NCBI RefSeq assembly: GCF_004785955.1
Contig: NZ_SJER01000004.1
Span: 186,001 to 250,000, forward strand
Length of the DNA stretch: 64,000 nt
Reading direction: 5' to 3'
From: Halostella litorea
GTDB lineage: Archaea > Halobacteriota > Halobacteria > Halobacteriales > Natronoarchaeaceae
Below the pieces are notes generated by a model. The model saw only the letters and a list, made by a program, of their open reading frames with translations, was not told the DNA's origin and did no database searches. The position numbers were made by a program, and so were the translations under genes. Positions 15,783-24,520 of the stretch are shown piece after piece; positions within the stretch are counted from its first letter, which is position 1; each line of letters opens with the position of its first letter.

Positions 15783-17417
15783 ATGCAGACGAACGTTCCC
15801 ACCGAGTACCTGCCGGACGAATCGGCCGCGCCGGACTACATCCACGCGGTACCCGAGGCCCACTACCCGAGGGAGATAAACGCCGCCGAACAACTGGTCG
15901 ACAGGCACGTCCGCGAGGGGCGGGGCGACAACGTCGCCGTCTACTTCGAGGACGAGGAGATCACCTACGCCGAACTGCAGGAGCGAGTCAACCGGATGGG
16001 CAACGCCCTCCGGGACGTCGGCGTCGAGGAGGGCGACAGAGTGGTGGTGCGGTTCCCCAACAGGCCGGAGCCGCTCGTCACCTGCCTCGCGGTCCAGAAG
16101 ATAGGCGCCGTCGCGCTCCCGTCGATGAAGCTCCTGCGGGCGAAGGAGCTCCGCTACATCATCAACAACGCCGAGGCGACGGCGGTCGTGGTGTACGACG
16201 ACCTGCTCGACGAGGTAAACGAGGCGCTGCCCGACCTGGATACCGTCGAGAACGTCGTCGTCGCCGAGCGCACCGGCGTCGACCACGACCACCACAGCTA
16301 CGACGACGTGATGGACGCGGCCAGCCCCGAACTCGACGCCGCGGACACCGAGCGCGACGACCTCGCGCTGATGCTGTACACCAGCGGGACGACCGGCCGC
16401 CCGAAGGGCGCGGTCCACACGCACCGCCAGATCCTCGCCAGCGCCGACACGTACGCCCGCTACTGCCTCGAACCGTCCGTGGACGATGTGTTCGGCGGCA
16501 ACCCGCCGCTCCCGTTCGCGTACGGCTACGGCGACCTGGTCACGTTCCCGCTCCGGTTCGGCGCGAGCACGAGCCTCGCGCAGGACGCCGGCCCGGGCGA
16601 CCTGCTGGAGGCCGTCGACGAGCACGGCATCACGGTCCTCTGTTCGATCCCGACGGCGTTCAACCAGATGCTCTCGGAGTTCCCCGACGGCCCCGAGCAG
16701 TACGACGTCTCCTCGCTCCGGGCCGGCGTGAGCGCCGGCGAGCCGCTGACGCCGACGACGTTCGAGTCGTTCAAGGAGGAGTACGGCGTCGAACTGCTCG
16801 ACGGGATCGGGACGACGGAGATGCTCCACATCTTCGTCAGCCACCGCCACGACGAGGAGATCGACCCGACGGCGACCGGGTTCCCGGTGCCGGGGTACGA
16901 GTGCAAGATCGTCGACCCCGACACGGGCGAGGAGTGTGACCGGGGCGAGGCCGGACTGCTCGCGGTCCGCGGGCCGACCGGCATCGAGTACTGGGACCGC
17001 CCCGAGAAACAGGAGGACGCCTGCCGGGACGGCTGGTCGTACCCCGGCGACATCTTCGTCCAGCGCGAGGACGGCCGACTGGAGTACAAGTCCCGCGCGG
17101 ACGACCTCATCATCTCCAGCGGATACAACATCCCCGGCCCGGAGGTCGAGGCCGTCGTGCAGGAACACGAGGCAGCCTCGGAGGTCGCGGTCATCGGCAG
17201 CCCCCACGAGGAGCGCGGCGAGATCGTGAAGGCCTTCGTCGTGCTGGCGGACGGGGCAACCGGCGACGACGAACTGGTCGAGGAGATCCAGAACCACGTC
17301 AAGAACACGCTCGCGCCGTACAAGTACCCCCGCGAGGTGGAGTTCGTCGACGAACTGCCGCGGACCGAGACGGGGAAGATCCGCCGCACCGAACTGCGCG
17401 AACAGGAGCAGTCCTAA
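15783..17417 (+). CDS. Aryl/acyl-CoA ligase (AMP-forming, benzoate-CoA-ligase-like)
   Basis: A 544-residue acyl-adenylate enzyme that activates a carboxylic acid with ATP and CoA. Motifs seen in order: LYTSGTTGRPKG (P-loop, A3), GIGTTEMLHIF (A5), YKSRADDLIISSGYNI (A8 hinge) and the C-terminal lysine motif TETGKIRR (A10). The early segment LPSMKLLRAKELRYI resembles benzoate and 2-aminobenzoate CoA ligases. I start it at MQTNVPTEYL because the TATA box is placed for that codon; starting at 15765 would add six residues. It is monocistronic. The substrate is not proven. Confidence 0.88.
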   Translation: MQTNVPTEYLPDESAAPDYIHAVPEAHYPREINAAEQLVDRHVREGRGDNVAVYFEDEEITYAELQERVNRMGNALRDVGVEEGDRVVVRFPNRPEPLVTCLAVQKIGAVALPSMKLLRAKELRYIINNAEATAVVVYDDLLDEVNEALPDLDTVENVVVAERTGVDHDHHSYDDVMDAASPELDAADTERDDLALMLYTSGTTGRPKGAVHTHRQILASADTYARYCLEPSVDDVFGGNPPLPFAYGYGDLVTFPLRFGASTSLAQDAGPGDLLEAVDEHGITVLCSIPTAFNQMLSEFPDGPEQYDVSSLRAGVSAGEPLTPTTFESFKEEYGVELLDGIGTTEMLHIFVSHRHDEEIDPTATGFPVPGYECKIVDPDTGEECDRGEAGLLAVRGPTGIEYWDRPEKQEDACRDGWSYPGDIFVQREDGRLEYKSRADDLIISSGYNIPGPEVEAVVQEHEAASEVAVIGSPHEERGEIVKAFVVLADGATGDDELVEEIQNHVKNTLAPYKYPREVEFVDELPRTETGKIRRTELREQEQS

Positions 17418-17763
17418 CGGCCCCTCGTACCTTTTCCGACCGACGACCCCGGTAGCCGCTGGATCCGGGTTCGTCCGCCGCCGTATGGTGTGTATACACA
17501 CACCGTATACGTCCCCCGAGAGGCGGGACCACGGGCGCGCCGTCGCCGCGCTCGGCACGACGACCCTGGACGCGGCCCCGGTGGACGGCCGTGTTAACAC
17601 GCCCTTAGTCCGTGTTATTTGAGAGCGTATTCGGTATCGTATTCGGAGAGCGTATACGACGATCGTTGCTGATAGATCTGCTCGATGGAGACTGTGGGAG
17701 GACACTCACAGTCGGCGGCGGCGGCCGGGACGAAGGACAGACGCTGCGTGCCGTCCCGGGGGG
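17418..17763. other. Non-coding region with several palindromes between convergent genes
   Basis: About 345 bases lie between the ligase stop and the stop of the ABC permease. I see no gene. It contains the 14-bp palindrome GTGTGTATACACAC (17488-17501), a copy of a 24-bp element also present at 31045 (here 17594-17617), and a degenerate copy of the GTATAC palindrome (17625-17646) followed by GCGTATACGAC (17650-17660). Confidence 0.7.
17594..17617 (+). repeat. 24-bp dispersed element, copy 1
   Basis: The element begins TTAACAC, has CCCTTAGT in the middle and ends CGTGTTA; it matches the copy at 31045-31068 at 22 of 24 positions. Its ends form a short stem (TTAACAC against GTGTTAT, six of seven pairs). 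Both copies lie in gaps between convergent genes, near GTATAC palindromes. Confidence 0.75.
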
Positions 17764-18669
17764 TCACGCACCCCCCTTCGCGGACACCGTGGCGTTGTCC
17801 TCCAGGGTGCGCGCCACCACGTAGAGGCTCCAGATGAACAGCCAGAGGGTGAAACTCGGGACGACCACCCACCACCAGGCGCGGGTCAGTTCGCCCGACC
17901 CGAACACCTCGTGGAGCATCAGGCCCCAGCTCACCGTGTCGGGGTCGCCGAGGCCGATGAAGCTCAGACTCGCCTCGAGCAGGATCCCCCACGTGATCGC
18001 GAACACGAAGTAGATCAGGATGAGGGGCACGAGGTTCGGGAGCAGGTGGTAGTACATTATCTTCACGTCCGACGACCCCGCCGCCTTCGCGCTCTTGACG
18101 AACTCTCGCTCGCGGAGCGACAGGGCCTCAGACCGCGTGACCCGGGCGACCGACCGCCAGAACAGCAAGGCGATCACGGCGGCGATGGTGTACAGCCCGG
18201 ACCCGAAGATGGCGATCAGGATGATCGCCATCGGGTAGAACGGCAGGCCGTACGCCATGTCGGTCAGGCCCATCAGGACGGTGTCGACCTTCCCGCCGTA
18301 GTAGCCCGAGACGAGCCCGATGTTGACGCCGATAGTGACGACCAGCACCGCGGACAGCACGCCGACGGTCAGCGAGGTCCGGAACGAGTGGATCGTCTGG
18401 CTCAACACCCCGTACCCGAGGTACGTCGTGCCGAGCGGGAACTCGGCGCTCGGCGGCTCCAGTTGGGCGTACTGGCCGGACGAGGTCTGCAGGTACTCGA
18501 ACGGCCCCGGTATCGGGAGGTACGGGCCCACGATCCCGATGAGCACGTACACCCCGAGCACCGTGATCGCGAACTTCCCCCAGCGGTCCTCGAACACCGG
18601 GTGGAAGAAGTCCCAGGCTATGCGTCGGGCGCGCGACGCCGAATCGGAGTACTTCTTGACGTTGATCAT
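17764..18669 (-). CDS. Peptide/nickel-type ABC importer permease, DppC class
   Basis: A 301-residue permease of the BPD_transp_1 family with an N-terminal OppC-like cytoplasmic/TM1 segment. The coupling loop SKAAGSSDVKIMYYHLLPNLVPLILIYF carries the EAA-type pattern (A-A-G-x5-I-x-x-H-x-L-P-N). Six membrane segments are visible. It overlaps the DppB gene by four bases and is the last gene of the transporter operon. Confidence 0.9.
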   Translation of the reverse strand: MINVKKYSDSASRARRIAWDFFHPVFEDRWGKFAITVLGVYVLIGIVGPYLPIPGPFEYLQTSSGQYAQLEPPSAEFPLGTTYLGYGVLSQTIHSFRTSLTVGVLSAVLVVTIGVNIGLVSGYYGGKVDTVLMGLTDMAYGLPFYPMAIILIAIFGSGLYTIAAVIALLFWRSVARVTRSEALSLREREFVKSAKAAGSSDVKIMYYHLLPNLVPLILIYFVFAITWGILLEASLSFIGLGDPDTVSWGLMLHEVFGSGELTRAWWWVVVPSFTLWLFIWSLYVVARTLEDNATVSAKGGA

Positions 18670-19652
18670 GTTTTCCCGTAGCTGATCCGCGGGTCGAAGT
18701 AGCCGTACGCCAGGTCGACGACGAGGTTCGTCAGCAACACGATCACGGCCACCATGAAGAAGGCGGCCTGCGCGACGGGCATGTCCTGTCGCTGTGCCGC
18801 GAGCACCAGTTCACGGCCGATGCCCGGCCAGGAGAACACCACCTCGATCAGGATCTGCCCGCCGAAGGCGACGCCGATCATCGGCGTCAGCCACGTCAGC
18901 AGCGGCAGCATGCTGTTCCGAGCCGCCCGGCGGCGGACCTGCCGAGGGTGGAGCCCCTTCAGCCGGTGCAACTCGACGTAGTCCTTCTCGCGCTCGCCGA
19001 TGATGTTGTTCCGCATCAGCATCATCGGGTCGGCGATGTAGTGGAGCAACGCGGTGGTAAACGGCAGCGCCGCGTACTTGTAGAACGTCGGCGACGTGAG
19101 CCGCTCGGTGACCGACTGGTCGGCTCCCCCGATCGGCCCCATCCCGCCGGTCGGGAGCCACCCGAGGTTGTACGAGAACACGATCAGGAGGGCCAGCCCG
19201 AGGATGAAGTGGGGGATCGCCCGGAGCGAGACCGGGATGTACGTCCCCCAGCGGTCGAGTTTCGTCCCCTTGTTCCAGCCGACGACCGACCCCCAGAAGT
19301 ACGCGATGACCATGACCAGCGCCAGCGCCGGCAGCATGATCATGAGCGTGTTGACGAGGGCCGGGAAGATCACGTCGGCGACCGGCTCCCGGTAGAAAAA
19401 CGAGATGCCGAAGTCGCCCTGCAACGCGTTTCGGATGAAGACGACGTACTGCTCGTGGAGCGGCTTGTTCAGCCCGAAGTTCTCCAGCATCGCCTGCCGC
19501 GACTCCTCGGTGAGCCGCCCGCTGACGAGCATCGCCGTCGGGTCGCCGGGCATCACCCGGAACAGGACGAAGATCGCCGTCAGCAGGAAAAACAGCATGA
19601 AGACGAAGCTGACGAGCCGGCGGACCAGGAATTCGGAAAGCGAGTTCGACAT
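18666..19652 (-). CDS. Peptide/nickel-type ABC importer permease, DppB class
   Basis: A 328-residue permease. It starts with a TM segment (VRRLVSFVFMLFFLLTAIFVLFRVMPGDP), where the R-x-MPGDP end is the DppB/NikB hallmark. The coupling loop LHRLKGLHPRQVRRRAARNSMLPLLTW replaces the canonical AR-A-KG sequence but keeps K-G-L and R-N-x-x-LP. It pairs with the DppC-type subunit through an overlapping start and stop. Confidence 0.9.
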   Translation of the reverse strand: MSNSLSEFLVRRLVSFVFMLFFLLTAIFVLFRVMPGDPTAMLVSGRLTEESRQAMLENFGLNKPLHEQYVVFIRNALQGDFGISFFYREPVADVIFPALVNTLMIMLPALALVMVIAYFWGSVVGWNKGTKLDRWGTYIPVSLRAIPHFILGLALLIVFSYNLGWLPTGGMGPIGGADQSVTERLTSPTFYKYAALPFTTALLHYIADPMMLMRNNIIGEREKDYVELHRLKGLHPRQVRRRAARNSMLPLLTWLTPMIGVAFGGQILIEVVFSWPGIGRELVLAAQRQDMPVAQAAFFMVAVIVLLTNLVVDLAYGYFDPRISYGKT

Positions 19653-19675
19653 GGGTTAGTGTTCCATCCCGCGGG

Positions 19676-21322
19676 TCACTCCTCGGGGTAGTACAGGTTG
19701 TCGTTGTTGTCGTACTCGTAGCCCGCATCCCGGAGCGTCTGCTTCGCGCCCTCGATGTCGCGCTCGACGTTCTGGAGGTCGGCGGCGAACGAGGACTGGG
19801 GGTGAACCAGCGTACCGTCGCCGACGTCGGCCTCGCCGTTGTAGAAGATCTGGATGATCCGGTCCGGGTCGGTCGCCTGCATGAGCGCGTGCCGGAACGC
19901 GCGGTCGTCGAACGGGGCGGTCCCCAGGTTGAAGCTCATCTTCATCTGGAGCACGCTCGCCGCGCTGGACTTGGAGATGTAGTCGTTCTCCGCGAGCGCG
20001 TCCGTCACGGACGGCGGCGGCGACGACGTGGTCATGTGGATGTTCTGCTCCTCGAAGTCCGCGCGGATCGCCTCCATGCTCGCCCGGTTGACGAAGATGA
20101 ACTCGTCGTAGGCAGGCGTCTCCCAGTGGTCGTCGTAGGCCTCGTACCGGATCTCCGAGTCGGTGATCTCGGTGATCTGCAGCGGGCCGCTCCCGACCAG
20201 TTCGTCGACGTCGGCGTCCCAGTTGACCGGCGTGTCGACCTGGTCGGGGACGCTCTCCCAGATGTGCATCGGGAGGATGTTCATGAACGTCATCGCGCTG
20301 TTCAGGAACGCCACGTTCGGCTGGGCGAGGGACACGCGGACCGTCCGGTCGGTCTGCATGGTGGCGTCCTCCACGTCGCTCAGGAACGGGTCGTACTTGG
20401 GGAAGGAGTACTCCATCAGGAAGTTGAAGGTGAACTCCAGGTCCTCCGCGGTGACGGGCTCGCCGTCGTGGAACGTCATCCCCTCCCTGAGGGTCATGTC
20501 GATCGTCGTGTCGTCTATCTGCTCGTAGTTCTCGACGGCCCAGTTGACCGGGTCGCCGTCCAGCCCCACGCGGCTCGGCGTGTCGTACGCCAGTTTGAGC
20601 AGGTACTGGAGGTCGTTCGAGTCGGGGGCCAGCGGGTTCGGGATGGCAATCTCCTGCTGTGCGCCGACGACCAGCGTGTCCGTGTCCCCGACCGGTTCGG
20701 CGCTGAGGACGGTCATCGTCCCCGTCGTCCGCGCCCCGATGAACTCCGTGGGCTGGATGTCGAACTGCCCCGTGTTGATCGGCAGCGTCGCCTTCGGCCA
20801 GACGTAGATGAGTTCGGGGAGGTCCTCCCGGAGGATCTCCTGCATCTGCCCGATGATCTCCGCCCGCTCCTCCTGGTCGTACGCGGCCCGCTGCTGGCTG
20901 AACAGGTCGTCGTACTCCTCGTTTTCGTACCCCGCGATGTTCACCGCCGAGTCGGAGGTGTACGTCGAGAGGAAGTAGTCCGGGTCGACGCGGTCGGGCG
21001 ACGACCCCCACGGCGTGTGGCTCACGTTCTCGGGCTGGTTCGTGTAGGCCTCGCCGACGAACGTGTTCCACGTGGTCGTGTCGAGTTCGAACTCCACGCC
21101 GATCTCGCTCCACTGGTTCGCCGTCTCCCGCGCCACGTCGACGAAGTTCGACAGCTCGCCGACGCGGATCTGCTGGGTGCCGACCTGCTCGCCGTCGGCG
21201 CCGCCGCCGCTGTTACAGCCGGCCATCAGGGCCGCGGTCGCCGCAACGCCGCCTTTCAGCATCGTTCGCCGGTTCAGCGCCTGTTCCTCCCTGCCGTACC
21301 GCGAGTTGGTTTCGTCTGTCAT
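19676..21322 (-). CDS. Extracellular solute-binding lipoprotein, SBP_bac_5 (peptide/nickel) family
   Basis: A 548-residue binding protein. Residues ~17-36 form a Tat signal (NRRTMLKGG) with a lipobox ending LMAGC, so it is Tat-exported and lipid-anchored. The body matches family 5 binding proteins for peptides, nickel and other chelates (DMTLREGMTFHDGEPVTAEDLEFTFNF region). Unusually, that hallmark lies late (residues ~269-295) and the N-terminal third holds what looks like the C-terminal lobe sequence order, so the protein may be circularly rearranged. Its own promoter and an operator candidate lie upstream. Confidence 0.85.
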   Translation of the reverse strand: MTDETNSRYGREEQALNRRTMLKGGVAATAALMAGCNSGGGADGEQVGTQQIRVGELSNFVDVARETANQWSEIGVEFELDTTTWNTFVGEAYTNQPENVSHTPWGSSPDRVDPDYFLSTYTSDSAVNIAGYENEEYDDLFSQQRAAYDQEERAEIIGQMQEILREDLPELIYVWPKATLPINTGQFDIQPTEFIGARTTGTMTVLSAEPVGDTDTLVVGAQQEIAIPNPLAPDSNDLQYLLKLAYDTPSRVGLDGDPVNWAVENYEQIDDTTIDMTLREGMTFHDGEPVTAEDLEFTFNFLMEYSFPKYDPFLSDVEDATMQTDRTVRVSLAQPNVAFLNSAMTFMNILPMHIWESVPDQVDTPVNWDADVDELVGSGPLQITEITDSEIRYEAYDDHWETPAYDEFIFVNRASMEAIRADFEEQNIHMTTSSPPPSVTDALAENDYISKSSAASVLQMKMSFNLGTAPFDDRAFRHALMQATDPDRIIQIFYNGEADVGDGTLVHPQSSFAADLQNVERDIEGAKQTLRDAGYEYDNNDNLYYPEE

Positions 21323-21331
21323 TGGTGATCG

Positions 21332-21390
21332 GTATGCGATTGTCTCGCATACGACGCTTCGTACACAATCATTCGTAACATACCATATAG
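21332..21390 (-). promoter_or_regulatory. Promoter and operator candidate of the solute-binding protein gene
   Basis: CTATATGG on the minus strand (21383-21390) is a TATA box, placing transcription start near 21360. Just downstream lies the perfect inverted repeat GTATGCGA-N5-TCGCATAC (21332-21352), ahead of the ATG at 21322. A bound protein would block transcription, so negative control is likely. The half-site resembles the GTATACGA half-sites of the palindrome at 31106. Confidence 0.6.
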
Positions 21391-21418
21391 CTTTCGGTGG
21401 TCGTACTTCCCGATCATG

Positions 21419-22495
21419 TCAGTGTTCGGCCCCCTGCGGCGCGTGCTCGGCCAGCGCCGCCGACAGCGCCTCGTCGACGTCGACGGCGTCCTCCTCGAAC
21501 GGCAACTGCTCGGTCCGGTGGTCCAGCGCGATCCCCGCGACGTCCCGCAGCACCGAGGCCGTCACGGTCGATTCGCCGCGGACGGCCGCGAGCGCCGCGG
21601 CAGCGCGCCGGAGCGTGTCGTCCCCGCGGTGCCCGTCGACGTCGAGGCGCACGTTCGTCGCCGCTATGGCGCGGGCGACGTGGTCCGGGATCGTCACGTC
21701 GCCCAGTCGGGCGCGGGCGTCGACGATGTCGCGGGTCAGCGCGCGCTGGTCGTCCTCGTACGCCGCGCGGAACGCCGCTGGGTCGGCGTCGAACGCCGCC
21801 CGTCGCTCGCTTATCTCGACGCGCTCCTCCACGTCGTCGATGCCCGCCACGTCCACGACCAGCCCGAACCGGTCGAGCAGTTGCGGCCGCAGCGACCCCT
21901 CCTCGGGGTTCATCGTGCCGACGAGGACGAACTCGGCGGGGTGGCGGTGGGAGACGCCCTCCCGTTCGACGACGTTCTCGCCCATCGCGGCGGCGTCCAG
22001 CAGGGCGTCGACGAGGTGGTCGTCGAGCAGGTTCACCTCGTCGACGTACAGCACGTTCCGGTTGGCCGCCGCCAGCACGCCCGGTTCGAACCGCGCCTCG
22101 CCGTCGCCGAGCGCCCGCTCGATGTCGAGCGTCCCGGTGAGGCGGTCCTCGGTCGCGTCCAGCGGCAGGTCGACCACCCGCATCGGCCGCGTCTCCGTCG
22201 GGGGGTCGCCGTCCGAGGCGCGCTCCCGGCAGTCCTCGCACATGCGCTGTGGGTCGTCCGGCGGGCAGCCGTACGGACAGTCCGCCACGGCCTCCTGGTC
22301 GGGAAGCACGTCCGCGAGCGCGCGGACGGCCGTCGACTTCGCGGTGCCGCGCTCGCCGCGGATCAACACGCCGCCGATCGACGGGTCGACCGCGTTCAGC
22401 ACCAGCGCGCGCTTCATCTCCGTCTGGTTGACCAGCGCCGTGAACGGGAAGGTCGTCGGGTCGGTACTCCGTTGCTCGGTGTCGGTGTCGGTCAT
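21419..22495 (-). CDS. Magnesium/cobalt-chelatase-like AAA+ ATPase, ChlI type
   Basis: A 358-residue AAA+ protein. Walker A is GERGTAKST (residues 47-55), Walker B is NVLYVDEVNLL, and VLVGTMNPEEGSLRPQLLDRFGL contains sensor 1 and the arginine finger region. An insert after Walker A holds Cys73, Cys77, Cys86 and Cys89 (CPYGCPPDDPQRMCEDC), a zinc-site pattern I associate with the cobaltochelatase-like ChlI group. It is a near copy of the N-terminal half of the adjacent VWA protein. No CobN/ChlH catalytic subunit is in the window. Confidence 0.85.
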   Translation of the reverse strand: MTDTDTEQRSTDPTTFPFTALVNQTEMKRALVLNAVDPSIGGVLIRGERGTAKSTAVRALADVLPDQEAVADCPYGCPPDDPQRMCEDCRERASDGDPPTETRPMRVVDLPLDATEDRLTGTLDIERALGDGEARFEPGVLAAANRNVLYVDEVNLLDDHLVDALLDAAAMGENVVEREGVSHRHPAEFVLVGTMNPEEGSLRPQLLDRFGLVVDVAGIDDVEERVEISERRAAFDADPAAFRAAYEDDQRALTRDIVDARARLGDVTIPDHVARAIAATNVRLDVDGHRGDDTLRRAAAALAAVRGESTVTASVLRDVAGIALDHRTEQLPFEEDAVDVDEALSAALAEHAPQGAEH

Positions 22496-22525
22496 GGTGT
22501 GGTGGTTCGGTGGCCGGACGGTGCG

Positions 22526-24520
22526 TCACGGGGCGACGTAGTCCCCGTCCGGCAGGTCGATCAACGGTACGTACTGCGCGTCCATCGCGTCGGCGAGCGT
22601 GCGGTTCCACTCGTACTCCTCGCGCTTGGCCGCGAGCGCCTTCTCCTCGGACCACAGGGAGAACGTCGAGTCGTTCAGCCCGTGGCCGGTGTCGACGTAC
22701 GCCGTCTCGACGTCGGCCGCGGCGAGCGCGGCCGCGACCCGGAGCGCCTCCCGCTCGGGGTCGGCCCCGTCCTCGTAGGGGACGTTCGCCTTCCCGTCGC
22801 TGAAGGTGACGACCAGCGGGTACACGTCCGGGTCGCGCCGGCGCTCCCGCTCGACGAGTTCGTAGGCGGTCGCGAGCCCGTGACACAGCGGCGTGTTGCC
22901 GCCGACGCGGAGCTCAGACACCTGCCGCCGGGCGCGGCCGACGTCGCGCGTCGGTTCCACGACGACCCGGGCGTCCTTCCCCCGGAACGCGACGACGGCG
23001 ACGCGGTCCCGCGTCCGGTAGGCGTCCTCGATCAGCGACAGCACGGCGCGTTTGGTCTCGCGCATCCGCGAGCCGTTCATCACGCTCCCGCTGGCGTCGA
23101 CGACCAGCACGAGCAGCCCCTCCGCCGTCCGCTCGCGGAGTTTCTCCCGCACGTCCGCGGGGCGGACGTCGATCCCGTCCCCGGCGTCGGACCCGCGTCG
23201 CCGCCCCTGCCGGCGCGCCGCGGCCCGCAGGGTGGCGTCGACGGCCACGTCGTCCGGGTCGTCCCGGCGACGGGAGCCGACGTACCGCCCGCTCCGGCCC
23301 CGTATCTTCGAGGGGATCCGGCGGCCGTACTCCTCCCGGCGGGTCCGGTCCTTCGCGGGGTCGAGGGCGGTTCGGTCGATCGGGTAGGTCGAACCGACGT
23401 CAGCGATGAGGTCGTTCCGGCCGCCGTTGACCGGGACGCGGCCGTCGGAGTCCGCGTCGGCGCTGTCGGCCGTGTCCGCGGGGTCGCCCGGTTCCACGTC
23501 GTCGGGGAGGCGGACCGCCTCGCGGTCGCTCCCGGCGTCGCGTTCGGCCGCCGGCCGGCGGTGGGCAAGCGCGAGGCGGCGCGCCTCGGCGAGGTGGCGG
23601 TCGGTGACCTCGCCCGCCCCGTCGAGCGCCGCGGCGGCGGCGGCCGTCCGCCGGACTGCGATGTCGCCGCGCAGCCCCGGCACCCGCGCGTCGACGGCGT
23701 GTTCGGAGACGGCCGCCGCCGCGTCCGCCGGCAGCGTCACGTCGTCGAGTCGGGCACGGGCGTCCGCGATGTCGCGGGTCAGCGCGCGCTGGTCGTCGGC
23801 GTAGTCGTCGCGGAACCCGGCGGGGTCCGCGTCGAACGCCGCCCGCCGCTCGCTTATCTCGACGCGCTCGTCCACGTCGTCGATGCCCGCCACGTCCACG
23901 ACCAGCCCGAACCGGTCGAGCAACTGCGGTCGCAGTTCCCCCTCCTCGGGGTTCATCGTGCCGACGAGGACGAACTCGGCGGGGTGGCGGTGGGAGACGC
24001 CCTCGCGTTCGACGACGTTCTCGCCCATCGCCGCCGCGTCGAGCAGCGAGTCCACGAGGTGGTCGTCGAGCAGGTTCACCTCGTCGACGTACAGCACGTT
24101 CCGGTTGGCCGCCGCCAGCACGCCCGGTTCGAACCGCGCCTCGCCGTCGGCCAGCGCGCGTTCGACGTCGAGCGTGCCGACGAGGCGGTCCTCGGTCGCG
24201 TCCAGCGGCAGGTCGACCACCCGCATCGGCCGCCGCTCCGTCGGCAGCGACTCGCCCGCGCGACGGCGGCGACGGCAGTCGTCGCACATCCGCCGCGGGT
24301 CGTCCGGCGGGCAGCCGTACGGACAGTCCGCGACGGCCTCGTGGTCGGGGAGCACGTCCGCGAGCGCGCGGACCGCCGTCGACTTCGCGGTGCCGCGCTC
24401 GCCGCGGACCAGCACGCCACCGATAGACGGGTCGACCGCGTTCAGCACCAGCGCCCGCTTCATCGCCGACTGGTTGACCAGCGCCGTGAACGGGAACGGG
24501 CCGCGCATCGGCGCGCTCAC
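22526..24520 (-). CDS. Chelatase-like AAA+/VWA fusion protein (ChlID type)
   Basis: A 664-residue protein. Residues 1-330 are an AAA+ module with Walker A GERGTAKST and the same four-cysteine insert (C66, C70, C79, C82). An acidic, low-complexity linker follows (~365-410). The C-terminal ~190 residues are a von Willebrand A domain with an intact metal-ion site: DASGS, the Thr in GNTPL and the Asp in FSDGKAN. Such fusions drive metal insertion by a chelatase or activate other metalloenzymes. The GTG start at 24520 overlaps the stop of the upstream ABC ATPase (GTGA), tying it to the transporter operon. Confidence 0.85.
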   Translation of the reverse strand: MSAPMRGPFPFTALVNQSAMKRALVLNAVDPSIGGVLVRGERGTAKSTAVRALADVLPDHEAVADCPYGCPPDDPRRMCDDCRRRRRAGESLPTERRPMRVVDLPLDATEDRLVGTLDVERALADGEARFEPGVLAAANRNVLYVDEVNLLDDHLVDSLLDAAAMGENVVEREGVSHRHPAEFVLVGTMNPEEGELRPQLLDRFGLVVDVAGIDDVDERVEISERRAAFDADPAGFRDDYADDQRALTRDIADARARLDDVTLPADAAAAVSEHAVDARVPGLRGDIAVRRTAAAAAALDGAGEVTDRHLAEARRLALAHRRPAAERDAGSDREAVRLPDDVEPGDPADTADSADADSDGRVPVNGGRNDLIADVGSTYPIDRTALDPAKDRTRREEYGRRIPSKIRGRSGRYVGSRRRDDPDDVAVDATLRAAARRQGRRRGSDAGDGIDVRPADVREKLRERTAEGLLVLVVDASGSVMNGSRMRETKRAVLSLIEDAYRTRDRVAVVAFRGKDARVVVEPTRDVGRARRQVSELRVGGNTPLCHGLATAYELVERERRRDPDVYPLVVTFSDGKANVPYEDGADPEREALRVAAALAAADVETAYVDTGHGLNDSTFSLWSEEKALAAKREEYEWNRTLADAMDAQYVPLIDLPDGDYVAP

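Noticed and set aside
21419-24520. Assembly duplication of the chelatase module
   Set aside because: The two copies differ by many scattered substitutions and have different C-termini, so they are true paralogues.
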